A stretch of DNA of 64,000 nucleotides from the NCBI RefSeq assembly GCF_001591765.1, contig NZ_BCVN01000008.1, positions 1-64,000 of the forward strand, given 5' to 3'. The number at the start of each line of letters is the position of its first letter. Positions within the stretch are counted from its first letter, which is position 1. This stretch comes from Pseudolactococcus raffinolactis NBRC 100932 (GTDB lineage Bacteria > Bacillota > Bacilli > Lactobacillales > Streptococcaceae). The position numbers were made by a program, and so were the translations under genes. This document shows, piece after piece, positions 18,984-29,824 of this stretch. The notes under the pieces were generated by a model, which was not told where the DNA came from, ran no database searches, and saw only the letters and a list, made by a program, of their open reading frames with translations.

Positions 18984-19068
18984 TTTCTATAATTTTAGTC
19001 TAAAGGAATCTGTTATATTTGTCAAGAAAATATGTACAGATTTGCAGTAACAAAGTAAAGGCTATAAG

Positions 19069-19093
19069 AAAAAGCCATCTCTCAAGAGATAGC
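19069..19093 (-). terminator. terminator after lrgB
   Basis: AGCTATCTC and GAGATGGCT pair around a short loop and are followed by T5 on the minus strand, beginning six bases after the lrgB stop. Confidence 0.85.
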
Positions 19094-19098
19094 TGAAT

Positions 19099-19794
19099 TT
19101 ATTTCAAGATGATAGCTGCAATCATAGGACTAACAATGACATAAACAATTCCAGTCACACCTATAGATAAGCCTGCCATGGCACCTTCTATTTGACCTAG
19201 CTGCATGGCTGCACCAGTCCCAATGGCGTGACCCGTGCCACCAAGTGCCACACCTTTCGCCACCCGATCCTTAATCCCAAATAAATCAAGCAGCACTGTT
19301 CCGATCACAGAGGTTAAAATACCAGTCGCTACGACAACGACCAAGGTAATCGTCGTCATGCCTCCCATTTTGCTGGTAATCCCGATGGCCATGGCGGTTG
19401 TCACGGATTTAGGAAAGAGACTTATGGCAAGAAAGAAATTCATGCCAAAGGCTTTGGCGAGGAGTGCTGTTAAAGTTGTGTTCACGATAGCACCTATCAC
19501 AACACCTGCGATGATACTGCGCGCATGAAACCTCATGAGTTTAAAGGCTTGAAATAACGGTATTCCCAAGGCCACTGTTGAGGGTATAATCAAGGTATTC
19601 AGATAAGACCCACCGACATAGTAATCACGATAAGAAATGTTTGTTGCTTTCAAAAAGACAATTACCATAATCACGGCTAACAGTAAAGGCGTTGTCGCAG
19701 GGTTTGTCCATTTTCTATGAATTTGTGCCGCAATAAAATAGGCCAAAATAGATAAAGTCAGGCCAAATAATGGATTTGCTACAACTTCTTTCAT
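19099..19794 (-). CDS. lrgB: LrgB/CidB family membrane protein
   Basis: The 231-residue polytopic protein has about seven hydrophobic segments and the family signature GGTGHAIGTGAAM near residue 185. It overlaps lrgA by four bases, forming the usual lrgAB pair. The family was named for control of murein hydrolases; in Bacillus (PftAB) and Streptococcus mutans the pair has been linked to pyruvate uptake, and either role is possible here. In lactic acid bacteria the locus often responds to carbon and overflow metabolism. No LytST two-component system is in the window. Confidence 0.9.
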   Translation of the reverse strand: MKEVVANPLFGLTLSILAYFIAAQIHRKWTNPATTPLLLAVIMVIVFLKATNISYRDYYVGGSYLNTLIIPSTVALGIPLFQAFKLMRFHARSIIAGVVIGAIVNTTLTALLAKAFGMNFFLAISLFPKSVTTAMAIGITSKMGGMTTITLVVVVATGILTSVIGTVLLDLFGIKDRVAKGVALGGTGHAIGTGAAMQLGQIEGAMAGLSIGVTGIVYVIVSPMIAAIILK

Positions 19795-20153
19795 TTTCGG
19801 TAATCTCCCTCAAAACGATGTTTGACAAACTGTGTCACAAAGCCTATAACAGCAATATTAACGACAATCGCAAGAACAGTGATGACGATAATCTGCCACC
19901 AATACTTGGCAATGGCATCCCAGTGACTCATGATCCCAACACCAGCTGGCAAGAATAAAATCGTCATATTTTCGATCAGAAATTGACCAGCATCATAAAT
20001 CTGACGGAGTCTAATGATCCGAAATTTAAGGGCGAGAAATAATAAAACCATCCCAATAATCGAACCAGGAATTGGTAAGTTTAAACCCGTAGATAAAACT
20101 TCTCCAATAATGGAGAACAAGAGTATGTACATGAACTGAAAATAAATTTTCAT
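19791..20153 (-). CDS. lrgA: LrgA/CidA family holin-like protein
   Basis: This 120-residue membrane protein has four hydrophobic stretches (FMYILLFSIIGEVLST, IPGSIIGMVLLFLALKF, TILFLPAGVGIM and a C-terminal one). The conserved PIPGSIIGM and LPAGVGIM motifs identify the LrgA/CidA family. It forms an operon with lrgB, overlapping by four bases. A TATAAT box lies at 20187-20192 with a 28-base leader and AAAGG upstream of the start. Like lrgB it may act in pyruvate movement or in control of autolysis. Confidence 0.9.
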   Translation of the reverse strand: MKIYFQFMYILLFSIIGEVLSTGLNLPIPGSIIGMVLLFLALKFRIIRLRQIYDAGQFLIENMTILFLPAGVGIMSHWDAIAKYWWQIIVITVLAIVVNIAVIGFVTQFVKHRFEGDYRK

Positions 20154-20240
20154 TGCATAAGTGCGACCTTTCTGATATATATGCTTATTATAGCGCTTTT
20201 TTCTGAAAATTACAGGAAAAAATCTTATTTTCTGGTAAAT

Positions 20241-20268
20241 AAAAACTGACTTGTGCCAGTTTTTTTTA
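20241..20268. terminator. terminator between the CapA-like gene and lrgA
   Basis: AACTG and CAGTT pair around an eight-base loop with long A and T runs on either side; on the minus strand T5 follows. It serves the CapA-like gene, whose stop lies 12 bases away. Confidence 0.65.
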
Positions 20269-20280
20269 GATATTGATTGA

Positions 20281-21531
20281 CTAAAATTTGATATTCAACA
20301 AGTCCATCATTTCATGGTAAGCTGTCTCTATCCTTTGTTGCTTCTCTAAAGGGATCTTGTCAAAATATTTGCCACCTTTGATGTAGTCTTCTGCCAAGTA
20401 TACTTGATAATCATAGGCTGGATAACCCAGAAATGTCCGATTAATTGGCTCCCTTGAAACCCAAGTCGGATGTGCCTTAACACCGGTTAGGCTTGTTTTA
20501 CCATCTTTTTTAGCAACCTGAACCTCCATGATTACACCACGCTCAGTCCAGTAATTTTCGAGTGTTTCATAGCGTTGGTTTGATAAGAGATTACCCATGG
20601 AATAGATGATGAATTTTTTCTCGCCATCTTTTTCAATGGTTTCTGTTGGTTCTGCCACGTGAGGGTGACCACCAAAAACAATATCTGCTCCAAAATCAAC
20701 CATTTGACGATAGATTCTTTCTTGCTCAGGCGTAGGCTCTAAGCTGTATTCCTCACCAGACTGAGGCATGACAATTGTTAAGTCTGCAATTTTTTCAGCT
20801 GCCTTAATTTTCTTTTCAACCTTAGCCATATCCAAATCATTCAGATACTTGTCATAATCCGACTGACTAATACTCGCTTCTATGCCATTAAACCCATAAC
20901 TAAAACCTAAAATAGCAATTTTAATGCCATTAACAGTCTTAACTAGTATTTTATCATCTGGTACATTAACTCCGAAGGTATCAAGACTTGCTTTTTGAAA
21001 AGCATTCGCGGTGTATTTGAGACCACTTATCCCAGTGTCCAAAATATGATTGTGGGCCAAATCTAAAGCATCATAACCTGCGTCTTTAATAGATGCGACG
21101 ACATCTTCAGGTGCATTAAAAATCGGATATCCTGCCAATTCACGATCTGGATTGATTGTGCCTTCAAAATCTCCCAAAGCCAGATCAGCAGAAGAAATTA
21201 ATGGTTTGATTTGTTCATAGTCATTCGAAAAATCGTATTTCTCACCATCAAAAGCACTCCCATAAACAATATCATGATAGAGCATATCACCACTGGCCAT
21301 AATTGTTGCTTTTTGTGTTTCCTTTGATGTTTGTGCCTTAGATTCAGACTGACTCGTTTTCTTTGTTTTAGCTTGACTTGCTTTAGGTTTCACATCTGTT
21401 TTTTCCGATGACTTTGAAAAATGTTCACCAATAAATAGAACCACAATTAATCCAGCTAAAACCAGCAAGATTATCACTAAACTTTTCGGTATTGTCGAAA
21501 ATTTACTCCGCTTACTCCGTCTACTCTGCAA
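20281..21531 (-). CDS. CapA/PgsA family protein (membrane-anchored metallophosphatase fold)
   Basis: The 416-residue protein has a short basic N-terminus, one membrane anchor (about residues 18-38) and a Ser/Lys/Thr-rich linker to about residue 74. A PGA_cap domain follows, with GDMLYHD, LGDFEG, LAHNHILDTG and FGGHPHVAEP, the metal-binding pattern of CapA proteins. It should sit outside the membrane. CapA/PgsA proteins are tied to poly-gamma-glutamate export, but no capB/capC partners are present, so the substrate is open. The start is TTG at 21531 with AAAGGAGG just upstream. An unusual perfect palindrome lies at its promoter. Confidence 0.85.
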   Translation of the reverse strand: MQSRRSKRSKFSTIPKSLVIILLVLAGLIVVLFIGEHFSKSSEKTDVKPKASQAKTKKTSQSESKAQTSKETQKATIMASGDMLYHDIVYGSAFDGEKYDFSNDYEQIKPLISSADLALGDFEGTINPDRELAGYPIFNAPEDVVASIKDAGYDALDLAHNHILDTGISGLKYTANAFQKASLDTFGVNVPDDKILVKTVNGIKIAILGFSYGFNGIEASISQSDYDKYLNDLDMAKVEKKIKAAEKIADLTIVMPQSGEEYSLEPTPEQERIYRQMVDFGADIVFGGHPHVAEPTETIEKDGEKKFIIYSMGNLLSNQRYETLENYWTERGVIMEVQVAKKDGKTSLTGVKAHPTWVSREPINRTFLGYPAYDYQVYLAEDYIKGGKYFDKIPLEKQQRIETAYHEMMDLLNIKF

Positions 21532-21641
21532 CTTTTCCTCCTTTACAACTTCCCTTCAATTAATTATTAACTGCCTCAAACAAAATACTATAAAAACTCA
21601 GACTTAATTATTTTAACAAGCATTAAGACTTTATCTCATTA

Positions 21642-21660
21642 TAACATATACAATATGTTA
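21642..21660. promoter_or_regulatory. 19-bp palindromic candidate operator upstream of the CapA-like gene
   Basis: TAACATAT, a three-base centre ACA, and ATATGTTA form a perfect inverted repeat of two eight-base arms. On the minus strand its end overlaps a TATAAT box (TGTTATAAT), so a bound dimer would cover the promoter. I do not recognise the regulator. Confidence 0.5.
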
Positions 21661-21681
21661 AAAAAGCAAGAAACTTAAAAT

Positions 21682-21713
21682 AAAAAAATACAGGCATTAT
21701 GTCCTGTATTTTG
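21682..21713 (-). terminator. terminator after the citZ-acn-icd operon
   Basis: AATACAGG and CCTGTATT form a perfect eight-base stem with an eight-base loop, followed by seven T on the minus strand, 14 bases beyond the icd stop. Confidence 0.88.
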
Positions 21714-21726
21714 AGGAAAAAATTGT

Positions 21727-22959
21727 TTATAGATTTTCTATAACAGCTTTGGTAAATTCAGCTGTCGTCAACTGACCACCTAAATCCCGAGTTGTATGTC
21801 CACTTGCAATAGCTTTTGCAAGTGCCAATTTCACCAGTGTTGCGGCTTCTCCCCAACCCATAAACTCAAGCATCATCACACTTGACAAGATCAAACTTGA
21901 TGGATTGGCAAGACCTAAGCCTGCGATATCTGGTGCCGTACCATGTGTCGCTTCAAAAATCGCATGCCCCGTGATAAAATTGATATTCGCCCCTGGTGAA
22001 ATCCCAATCCCACCTACCTGGGCAGCTAGGGCATCCGAAATATAATCACCATTCAAATTAAGCGTCGCGACTACTTGATAGTCTGATGGATTCAGCAAGA
22101 TTTGCTGTAAGAAGTTATCTGCAATCGCATCATCCACATAGATTTTACCTTCAGCCAAAGCCTGATCTTTAGCAGCTTTAGCAGCCGTGATGCCGTCTTG
22201 TGCCTTAATTTGATTGAACTCATTTACTGTGAAAGTCGGATACTCACTTGCAACCTCGTAACCCCATTTCTTAAAGCCACCCTCGGTAAATTTCATGATA
22301 TTGCCTTTATGAACCAGCGTCAACCGCGTATTACCATTCGCCACAGCATGATCGAAAGCAGCTCGAACCAAACGTTTGGTCCCATCTGGCGATACAGGCT
22401 TGATGCCAATGGCGGAAGTCTTATCAAACCGAATTTTATTAATGCCAAAGTCAGACTTTAAAATCTCGATTAATCGAAGGGCGTCTGCACTTTCACTTTC
22501 GAACTCAATTCCAGCGTAGATATCCTCTGTGTTCTCACGAAAAATCGTCATGTTAACATTTTCAGGATGTTTAACAGGTGATGCGACACCTGGAAAGTAA
22601 GCCACTGGCCGCACATTGGCAAAGAGGTCAAAATTTTGACGCAAGGTCACATTCAAACTACGGAAACCGCCACCAATCGGTGTCATTAATGGGCCTTTGA
22701 TAGCAATCAGGTTCTCTGTCAAGCTTGTCAATGTCGCTTCCGGTAAATAATCCCCAGTTGCTTCAAAAGCCTGTTCACCAGCCTGTAACTCTTGCCAAAC
22801 TATTTCTTTCTCGCCAGCATAACTTTTAGCAACTGCTGTATCAACTATCTCAATCATGGCAGGAGAAATATCAATCCCCACACCATCGCCATTAATATAA
22901 GGAATTTCAGGGTTATTAGGAACGTTTAACTTCCCATCAATCATTTCAATCTTTGCCAT
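21727..22959 (-). CDS. icd: isocitrate dehydrogenase, NADP-dependent
   Basis: It oxidises isocitrate to 2-oxoglutarate with CO2 and NADPH. The 410 residues follow the bacterial dimeric type, with the substrate loop [20 protein letters not shown], the [14 protein letters not shown] segment, and [11 protein letters not shown] at the cofactor site. It overlaps the end of acn by 14 bases and is the last gene of the citrate-branch operon. In lactococci this partial TCA branch supplies 2-oxoglutarate for glutamate synthesis. Confidence 0.97.
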   Translation of the reverse strand: MAKIEMIDGKLNVPNNPEIPYINGDGVGIDISPAMIEIVDTAVAKSYAGEKEIVWQELQAGEQAFEATGDYLPEATLTSLTENLIAIKGPLMTPIGGGFRSLNVTLRQNFDLFANVRPVAYFPGVASPVKHPENVNMTIFRENTEDIYAGIEFESESADALRLIEILKSDFGINKIRFDKTSAIGIKPVSPDGTKRLVRAAFDHAVANGNTRLTLVHKGNIMKFTEGGFKKWGYEVASEYPTFTVNEFNQIKAQDGITAAKAAKDQALAEGKIYVDDAIADNFLQQILLNPSDYQVVATLNLNGDYISDALAAQVGGIGISPGANINFITGHAIFEATHGTAPDIAGLGLANPSSLILSSVMMLEFMGWGEAATLVKLALAKAIASGHTTRDLGGQLTTAEFTKAVIENL

Positions 22960-25555
22960 CTAACACCTTTTTCTTAATCACCATTTGCAGAATACCACCA
23001 TTTTCATAGTACTCTAAATCAGCTTGTGAATCAAAACGTAGTTTAGCTTGGAACGTTTTATCATCAGCGTGAACTGTAATCAACTGACCAATTTCTGGTT
23101 TTTCAGGGAAATCAAAACTGAAGCTTTCAAATCCTGTCAAGCCAAGACTGTCTGCTGTTTCACCTGTCAAAAATTGCAGTGGAATCAAGCCCATCATAGC
23201 AAGATTACTACGGTGAATCCGCTCAAAACTTTCAGCAATGACGACTTTAACACCTAGAAGATTTGTCCCTTTAGCTGCCCAGTCACGTGATGAGCCCATG
23301 CCATAGTCTTTACCTGCTAAAACGACAAGCGAGGTACCGTCAGCCTTGTATTTCATGGCAGCATCATAAATCGGTAACACGGCTTCACCGTATTTGGTTA
23401 CGCCACCTTCAATACCTGGTGTCAATTGATTTTTAATGCGAATATTCGCAAATGTCCCACGCGTCATGACTTTATCATTCCCACGGCGACTACCGTAGGA
23501 GTTGAAATCACGTGGCTCAACACCTGCCGCAGATAGAAATTCACCTGCTGGTGATTTCATGGCAATGTTACCGGCTGGGCTGATGTGATCTGTTGTGACA
23601 GAATCGCCAAATTTTGCCAAGACACGTAAGTTCTTAAGTGGTGCATTGCTAGAAGTCGCATCTAAACTTAAGTCTTCAAAATAGGGTGGATTAGCAACAT
23701 AGGTTGAGTTTTCATCCCAGTTATAAGTTTCAGATTTTGATGACTTGATGTCATTCCATGCTTCATTTGCATCAAAGACATGGGCGTAGTAAGTTTCGTA
23801 AAGTTCACGTGTGACATATTTGTCCACTTCCGCTTTTACGGTTTCATAGTCAGGCATAATATCTTTGAGGTAAGTCGCCTGTCCTTCTTGATCCACGCCA
23901 AGTGGTTCCCTTGTTAAATCTTTTTTAACATTGCCCGCAATAGCGTAAGCGACAACGAGCGGTGGGCTTGCGAGGTAGTTAGCCTTGACAAGTGGATGGA
24001 TGCGACCTTCAAAATTTCGGTTGCCCGAAAGGACAGATGTCACGAGGACATCTTGGTCGATAATCGCTTCAGAAACATCATCATCAAGTGGCCCTGAATT
24101 TCCGATACAGGTCGTACAGCCATAGCCAACTACGTCAAATCCGAGACTTGCGAGTGGTGCCATCAAGCCTGCATCTTCTAAGTAGGCGGTCACGACTTTT
24201 GAGCCGGGTGCGAGGGATGTTTTAACTGTTTTGGGAACTGTCAATCCTTTGGCCACGGCGTTTTTCGCCAAAAGACCGGCCATCATCATGACATATGGAT
24301 TACTAGTATTGGTACAAGACGTGATAGCCGCAATCGCGATGTCGCCTTCTTTCACCAGACCGTCAGCTTTAGGTTCACCTGTTGCAAGGTATTTTGAAAA
24401 GGCCTTAAATTCAGAAGCCATCTGACCTAGGGCAATCAAATCTTGGGGACGTTTAGGCCCTGATAAATACGTTTCGACTGTTGCCAAGTCAACTTCGATG
24501 ACTTGATTATAAGCTGCTTCTTTTGTAGCATCATAAAACAAGTGATTGGTTTTAGCATAAGCTTCAACTAAGGAAACAAGTTTTTCATCTCGGTTGGTAT
24601 TGGTTAAATAATTAAGTGTTTCATCATCAATCGGGAAGAAGCCACAAGTTGCGCCATATTCTGGTGCCATGTTGGCGACTGTAGCCCGATCTGCAAGCGT
24701 CAAACTCGCGAGACCTGGCCCGAAGTACTCGACAAATTTCCCCACAACATTTTGGTCACGCAAAATTTTCGTCATGGTCAAGGCTAAGTCAGTGGCTGTC
24801 GCAAGCGGGTTAAGATTACCAACAAAACGCACACCAATGACTTCTGGCATTGGGAAATAAGACGCTTCACCTAAGATAGCGGCCTCAGCTTCAATCCCGC
24901 CAACACCCCAACCAAGCACACCTAACCCGTTGATCATGGTTGTGTGACTATCTGTACCGAATACAGTGTCAGGGAGTAAAACACCCTCTTTCACACTCAC
25001 AACATCTGAGAGATATTCGATATTGACTTGGTGGATGATCCCTGTTGCAGGTGGGACAACACGGAAATTTTCAAAAGACTCAGTCGCCCATTTGAGAAAC
25101 TCATAGCGTTCGCCATTGCGTTCAAATTCACGCTTGGCATTGAATTGCAAGGCTTGCTCAGAACCTGAATAGTCAACTTGTACTGAATGATCGATGACTA
25201 AGTCAACTGAAACTTCTGGATTAATCAGCTCTGGTTGACCGCCTAATTTTTTGACTGAATCACGCATAGCAGCAAGGTCAACAACTGCTGGTACACCAGT
25301 AAAGTCTTGCAGGATAACACGGCTAGGTTTAAAAGGAATTTCACCGGAATCAAGTGTCTTGCCATCATAGTTCTGTAACTTTTCAAGATGTTCTGATGTG
25401 AATTTGACACCATCAAAATTGCGGAGTATCCCTTCTGTTAGGATGCGCAATGAATAAGGTAGCGTCTCTATGTTTGCGATAGCAGATTGAATATCAAAAT
25501 AGGTGTAATCAGTCCCATTAACCGTAAGCGTTTTCTTATAATTTTTCGATGTCAT
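22946..25555 (-). CDS. acnA: aconitate hydratase A
   Basis: It interconverts citrate and isocitrate using a 4Fe-4S cluster. The three cluster cysteines are in [10 protein letters not shown] and [12 protein letters not shown]. The C-terminal swivel domain holds [11 protein letters not shown] and [10 protein letters not shown]. The 869 residues match the AcnA type. It overlaps citZ by four bases and icd by 14, so the three genes are translationally coupled. The product feeds icd and, upstream, is fed by citrate synthase. Confidence 0.97.
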   Translation of the reverse strand: MTSKNYKKTLTVNGTDYTYFDIQSAIANIETLPYSLRILTEGILRNFDGVKFTSEHLEKLQNYDGKTLDSGEIPFKPSRVILQDFTGVPAVVDLAAMRDSVKKLGGQPELINPEVSVDLVIDHSVQVDYSGSEQALQFNAKREFERNGERYEFLKWATESFENFRVVPPATGIIHQVNIEYLSDVVSVKEGVLLPDTVFGTDSHTTMINGLGVLGWGVGGIEAEAAILGEASYFPMPEVIGVRFVGNLNPLATATDLALTMTKILRDQNVVGKFVEYFGPGLASLTLADRATVANMAPEYGATCGFFPIDDETLNYLTNTNRDEKLVSLVEAYAKTNHLFYDATKEAAYNQVIEVDLATVETYLSGPKRPQDLIALGQMASEFKAFSKYLATGEPKADGLVKEGDIAIAAITSCTNTSNPYVMMMAGLLAKNAVAKGLTVPKTVKTSLAPGSKVVTAYLEDAGLMAPLASLGFDVVGYGCTTCIGNSGPLDDDVSEAIIDQDVLVTSVLSGNRNFEGRIHPLVKANYLASPPLVVAYAIAGNVKKDLTREPLGVDQEGQATYLKDIMPDYETVKAEVDKYVTRELYETYYAHVFDANEAWNDIKSSKSETYNWDENSTYVANPPYFEDLSLDATSSNAPLKNLRVLAKFGDSVTTDHISPAGNIAMKSPAGEFLSAAGVEPRDFNSYGSRRGNDKVMTRGTFANIRIKNQLTPGIEGGVTKYGEAVLPIYDAAMKYKADGTSLVVLAGKDYGMGSSRDWAAKGTNLLGVKVVIAESFERIHRSNLAMMGLIPLQFLTGETADSLGLTGFESFSFDFPEKPEIGQLITVHADDKTFQAKLRFDSQADLEYYENGGILQMVIKKKVLDGKD

Positions 25556-26877
25556 GCGTTCCTATCCTTTAGTTTTGTATATTTTTTAGTCGTCAACACA
25601 CTTTCATAGGCCGGCCGAATAATTTTATTCATGTTAAGCATTTCTTCCATGCGGTGGGCACTCCAACCAACAATTCGCGCAATCGCAAATAAAGGCGTGT
25701 AAAGCTCCTCTGGAAGACCCAACATTTTGTAGACAAAGCCACTGTAGAAGTCAACATTGGCCGATACACCTTTATAGATGTTCCGCTCTTGGGCAATGAC
25801 TTGCGGTGCGAGACGCTCAATTTTTTTATAAAAGTCATACTCGTTATGCAAGCCTTTTTCATCAGCCAATTCTTTAACGTAAGACTTGAGCACTTCAGCG
25901 CGAGGATCAGAAACCGAGTAAATGGCATGCCCCATCCCGTAAATCAAGCCTTGTTTGTCAAAGGCTTCCTTATTCAAAATTTTTCGCAAATACTCAGAGA
26001 TTTCCGCTTCATCACAAGGATCATCAAGATTAGCCCAAATATCATCTAACATTTTAGACACCTGAATATTGGCACCACCATGCTTGGCCCCTTTTAAACT
26101 TGATAAAGAAGCGACAACTGAGGCGTAAGTATCCGTTCCAGAACTGGTCACAACGTGAGTCGTGAAGGTCGAGTTGTTCCCGCCACCATGTTCCATATGC
26201 AGAATCAACGCCAAGTCCAAAACCTTTGCTTCAATGTCTGTAAATTGTTTATCTGGTCTTAATAGACGCAAGATATTTTGCGCCGTCGTCAGGTTTTCAT
26301 CTGGATAATGGATGTAAAGACTCTCACCATTTTCATAGTGATTATAAGCCTGATAGGCATAAATCGCCAGCAATGGAAAATTTGCGATCAAACAAAGCGA
26401 TTGATCCAATACATTTTCTAGCGTCATCTCACTTGCCTTGCGATCAAAAGTTGCCAAACTCAAAATACTCCGGCTGATCGAATTCATGATATCACTAGAA
26501 GTCGCCTCCAGAATAATATCTCGCACAAAGTCTTCTGGTAACTGGCGTTTATCTGAAAGCACTTTGGTAAATGTTGTCAGTTCTTCTAACGTCGGTAGCT
26601 CACCAAAAAGGAGCAGGTAGGTAATCTCCTCAAACCCAAATCGATTTTCCGCTTTAAGATGCTTTGATATATCTTTGATATTAATCGCACGATACTCTAA
26701 GATACCTTGCATGGGCTCACCATCTTCATCAAAGGAATGGATGGCTGAAATATTGGTTAATCCCGCTAAAACACCCTTACCACTGACATCACGAAGCCCT
26801 TTTTTGACATCATATTCTTGATAAAATTCAAGTGGAATGATGGAATTTTTTTTAATCTTTTCTATATATTTATTCAT
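25552..26877 (-). CDS. citZ: citrate synthase
   Basis: It condenses acetyl-CoA and oxaloacetate. Catalytic elements are visible in [30 protein letters not shown] and, near the end, [14 protein letters not shown]. With the ATG at 26877 the protein has 441 residues; a TTG at 26889 would add MTHF but abuts the AAAGG ribosome site. It is longer than the roughly 370-residue Bacillus type, resembling the streptococcal/lactococcal form. It is the first gene of the citZ-acnA-icd operon, driven by the promoter at 26929-26957. Confidence 0.94.
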   Translation of the reverse strand: MNKYIEKIKKNSIIPLEFYQEYDVKKGLRDVSGKGVLAGLTNISAIHSFDEDGEPMQGILEYRAINIKDISKHLKAENRFGFEEITYLLLFGELPTLEELTTFTKVLSDKRQLPEDFVRDIILEATSSDIMNSISRSILSLATFDRKASEMTLENVLDQSLCLIANFPLLAIYAYQAYNHYENGESLYIHYPDENLTTAQNILRLLRPDKQFTDIEAKVLDLALILHMEHGGGNNSTFTTHVVTSSGTDTYASVVASLSSLKGAKHGGANIQVSKMLDDIWANLDDPCDEAEISEYLRKILNKEAFDKQGLIYGMGHAIYSVSDPRAEVLKSYVKELADEKGLHNEYDFYKKIERLAPQVIAQERNIYKGVSANVDFYSGFVYKMLGLPEELYTPLFAIARIVGWSAHRMEEMLNMNKIIRPAYESVLTTKKYTKLKDRNA

Positions 26878-26928
26878 GAAATGCGTCAACCTTTCGAATG
26901 AATCTTCTGAAAATTTTGATATTGCCTT

Positions 26929-26957
26929 ATTATAATTTATTTTAAAGATATTTACAA
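26929..26957 (-). promoter_or_regulatory. promoter of the citZ-acnA-icd operon
   Basis: TTGTAA (26952-26957), 17 A/T-rich bases, TATAAT (26929-26934), about 50 bases upstream of citZ. No cre site is seen at it. Confidence 0.75.
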
Positions 26958-27042
26958 GTTTTTATACCCATTTTATTTTCACTTTTATTTTAATAGTTCG
27001 TTTTTATATTCACAATTAAAAGGTAAGACTCATTCAAGTATT

Positions 27043-27074
27043 AAAGAAACTTCATCAGTGGGTCTGACGAAGTT
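27043..27074 (-). terminator. whiA terminator that includes the stop codon
   Basis: AACTTCGTCAG and CTGATGAAGTT pair over eleven bases with one wobble. The left arm codes the last residues of WhiA and the stop codon lies at the loop and start of the right arm. TTTCTTT follows. Confidence 0.65.
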
Positions 27075-27960
27075 GACTGGCAAGTTCTTTAATTTTTCTG
27101 AGGCGATGATTGACACCTGATTTACCTAAAGGTGTCGCTAATTTTTGTCCTAACTCAACGATTGTTGCATCTGGATTAGCCATTCTAGCAACTGCAAGTT
27201 CGCGTAAATTATCTGGCAATTTATCCTGACTTTGCAAAAATTTGATATCTTCAATTGCTGATTGGGCAGCATTGACGGTTTTACCAATATTAGCGGCTTC
27301 AAAATTGGTCTGACGATTAGCTGTGTTGCGCATCTCGCGGACAATCTTTGCATCTTCATACTTAAACCGTGCGGCATTTGCACCAATGAGACTGAGAAAA
27401 TCTATAATCATCTCAGAATTTGATAGATAGGTGACCACTCTTGTTTTACGAGCAATCATCTTACTTCTGATGCCAAAGGTTTCAAGTAAATACTGCAAAT
27501 CTGACGCATGTTCCTCATAATAAGAGGCAATTTCCAAATGGTATTTACCATTCTCAGGGTTTGTCACACTGCCACTGCTTAAAAAAGCCCCTCGCAAGTA
27601 GCCGATGGCTTTTTTTTCATCAAATTTGACGCTATCAGGGACGCCATGATCTAGCAAGAGACTATCTGCTAGTTCAAAGTGATCCAAAACCTCTGATACG
27701 TTATCTTTGATCTTCAAGGTGTAAACACGATTTTTAGACAAAGTGGTTTTTTGATGGGTTTTAATTTCAGATTTGATGGCGTATGCTTCTGATAGGGTAG
27801 CATAGATGAAACGTGCTGTTGTAGCGTTTTCAGTTGTCACAGAGAGTGTCAAACCATTTGAAATACCAAGCACGCCATTCATCCGAATGAGTGCAATGAT
27901 AACCCCATCTGTCACTTTTAACTGGGTCAATTCCTTCTTAACATCTGCTGAAAAACTCAT
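27055..27960 (-). CDS. whiA: WhiA family DNA-binding protein
   Basis: The 301-residue protein starts [14 protein letters not shown]. It has an N-terminal LAGLIDADG-type fold (GYLRGAFLSSGSVTNPENGKY) without endonuclease function and a C-terminal helix-turn-helix (LGQKLATPLGKSGVNHRLRKI). In Gram-positive bacteria WhiA influences cell division and chromosome segregation. It overlaps yvcK by four bases in the conserved rapZ-yvcK-whiA operon. Its terminator overlaps the coding end. Confidence 0.95.
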   Translation of the reverse strand: MSFSADVKKELTQLKVTDGVIIALIRMNGVLGISNGLTLSVTTENATTARFIYATLSEAYAIKSEIKTHQKTTLSKNRVYTLKIKDNVSEVLDHFELADSLLLDHGVPDSVKFDEKKAIGYLRGAFLSSGSVTNPENGKYHLEIASYYEEHASDLQYLLETFGIRSKMIARKTRVVTYLSNSEMIIDFLSLIGANAARFKYEDAKIVREMRNTANRQTNFEAANIGKTVNAAQSAIEDIKFLQSQDKLPDNLRELAVARMANPDATIVELGQKLATPLGKSGVNHRLRKIKELASQLRQTH

Positions 27961-28934
27961 TGACTGCGACGCTCACTGATTCTCATGATTTCTTCTGTAA
28001 CTGCATCTCCATTATGAAAAGCACCGCCATCTACTAACTTCAAGAAATTAGCGGAAATCACGCGCACGTCTTCTGCCTGTAGCCTATTGAAATCATGTGT
28101 TACTTGTACTAGGTACTCATCGAATTTATTTGAATTCATGTAAGCATCTGGCACTGCCTCAACATTAACTAAAACAGTATCAACAAATGGAACACCAACA
28201 TGCTCGTGCAAGACTCTCACATGATCAGCATCTGTGAAGTTTTCTGTTTCCCCTCGTTGGGTCATAATATTACAAACATAGACGACTTGAGCTAAAGTTC
28301 TGACTAGCGCTTCACGTATTTCTGGAATGACGACATTAGGTAAAATAGATGTAAAAAGACTACCTGGCCCCATGACAATCATATCCGCGGTCATTATCGC
28401 ATTAACGACATGGCGAGATGCTGTTGGTTGCTCATCATTAAAGGTATTGGTCACATAGACATGATCAATTGTCCCAGGGTAATCCGCAATCCGACTTTCA
28501 CCAATGATTTCTGTTTTATCTTTAAAAACAGCATGTAAAGTCAGAGCTGATTCGCTAGAAGGCAAGATACGACCCTGGACATGGAAAAATTTGGATAATA
28601 TTTTAAGGGCATTATAAGTCGAGCCTTGCATTTCAGAAACGCCAGCAATGACAAGATTGCCAATGGGATGGCCACTGAGCGGCCCATCCTCAGCACGAAA
28701 ACGATATTGAAAAATCTGCCCATAGACCCGTGGCATATCACTCATGGCAACAAGTACATTGCGCAAATCACCTGGCGGTGCAATATCAAGCGTACCTCTC
28801 AGTTTACCTGAACTCCCACCGTCATCCGCAACTGTGACAATCGCCGTCAATTCAACATCTTCTTTTCTCAGCGAATCCAAAATGACTGGAATACCGGTCC
28901 CACCGCCAATGACAACTATTTTTTTCTTTCTCAT
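27957..28934 (-). CDS. yvcK: YvcK/CofD-like gluconeogenesis factor
   Basis: The 325-residue protein begins [19 protein letters not shown] with a Rossmann nucleotide site, has [17 protein letters not shown] and [12 protein letters not shown], and is the YvcK group. In Bacillus it binds UDP-sugars and supports cell-wall precursor synthesis during growth on gluconeogenic carbon. It overlaps both neighbours by four bases, so expression is tightly coupled to rapZ and whiA. Confidence 0.95.
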   Translation of the reverse strand: MRKKKIVVIGGGTGIPVILDSLRKEDVELTAIVTVADDGGSSGKLRGTLDIAPPGDLRNVLVAMSDMPRVYGQIFQYRFRAEDGPLSGHPIGNLVIAGVSEMQGSTYNALKILSKFFHVQGRILPSSESALTLHAVFKDKTEIIGESRIADYPGTIDHVYVTNTFNDEQPTASRHVVNAIMTADMIVMGPGSLFTSILPNVVIPEIREALVRTLAQVVYVCNIMTQRGETENFTDADHVRVLHEHVGVPFVDTVLVNVEAVPDAYMNSNKFDEYLVQVTHDFNRLQAEDVRVISANFLKLVDGGAFHNGDAVTEEIMRISERRSQ

Positions 28935-29824
28935 GAGCGGTTCACCGTTTCCTTTCTTCTGTCTTTGTCACGATGACTGAGATTAACCAACCAGCCATTA
29001 GCAGTCAATTCTTCCGAAATCCTTTTAGCAAAGGCGACACTCCGGTGTTGACCACCTGTACAACCAACGGCAATCATGAGAACCGATTTTCCTTCTTTTT
29101 CATAACCAGGAATAATCGGATTGAGCATGGTCATCAAGTTTTGATAGAAATCCTCTGATTCTGGCGCATCCATGACATAGTGATAAACGGCATCATCAAG
29201 TCCTGTTTGGTTACGCAGTTCTGGTACATAATGCGGATTAGGCAAGAATCTGACGTCAAACACTAAATCAGCATCCAATGGTAGACCATATTTAAAGCCA
29301 AAACTCATGACCTCAATTCTAAAGGCAGCTTTGGTATTTTCTGTCGCAAATTGTTGGATAATGAGTGAGCGCAGATTTCTAGGCGTTAACTCTGTCGTAT
29401 CAATCACATTTTGTGAAAATGATTTTAAGGGGGATAACAGCTCACGTTCTCGCATGATGCCATCCAAAACACGACCATCTTCTGCAAGAGGATGACTGCG
29501 ACGCGTTTCTTTATAGCGCGCAACCAGTTCTTCGTCAGAACTATCCAAAAAGAGCAATCTAAAGTCAACTTGTGGATTATCTGAAAGGTCATTGACGATA
29601 TCAGATAAGGCGTCAAAAAAGCTACGGCTCCGCATGTCCACTACCATTGCGACTTTATCAATATCGCTACTTTCTGAGGTTGTCAATAAACTAATAAATT
29701 TTTCAATCAAATTAGCAGGCATATTATCAATCGTAAAGTAGCCCATGTCTTCAAAAGATTGGATGGCAACCGTTTTACCGGCTCCGCTCATCCCAGTGAT
29801 AATCACTAAATTAATTTTTTGCAT
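28931..29824 (-). CDS. rapZ: RapZ/YvcJ nucleotide-binding protein
   Basis: This P-loop protein of 297 residues has Walker A GMSGAGKT at residues 10-17, a DNMPANL segment, and the C-terminal [10 protein letters not shown]. Proteobacterial RapZ is an RNA-binding adaptor in GlmS control; the Firmicute form (YvcJ) hydrolyses nucleotides and affects competence in Bacillus. It overlaps the upstream TIGR01906 gene by 14 bases and has AAAAGGAG before its ATG. Confidence 0.95.
   Translation of the reverse strand: MQKINLVIITGMSGAGKTVAIQSFEDMGYFTIDNMPANLIEKFISLLTTSESSDIDKVAMVVDMRSRSFFDALSDIVNDLSDNPQVDFRLLFLDSSDEELVARYKETRRSHPLAEDGRVLDGIMRERELLSPLKSFSQNVIDTTELTPRNLRSLIIQQFATENTKAAFRIEVMSFGFKYGLPLDADLVFDVRFLPNPHYVPELRNQTGLDDAVYHYVMDAPESEDFYQNLMTMLNPIIPGYEKEGKSVLMIAVGCTGGQHRSVAFAKRISEELTANGWLVNLSHRDKDRRKETVNRS

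Noticed and set aside
18949-19068. Riboswitch or attenuator upstream of the GH1 gene
   Set aside because: The region is explained by a promoter and cre site; no aptamer-like conserved core or leader terminator was seen.
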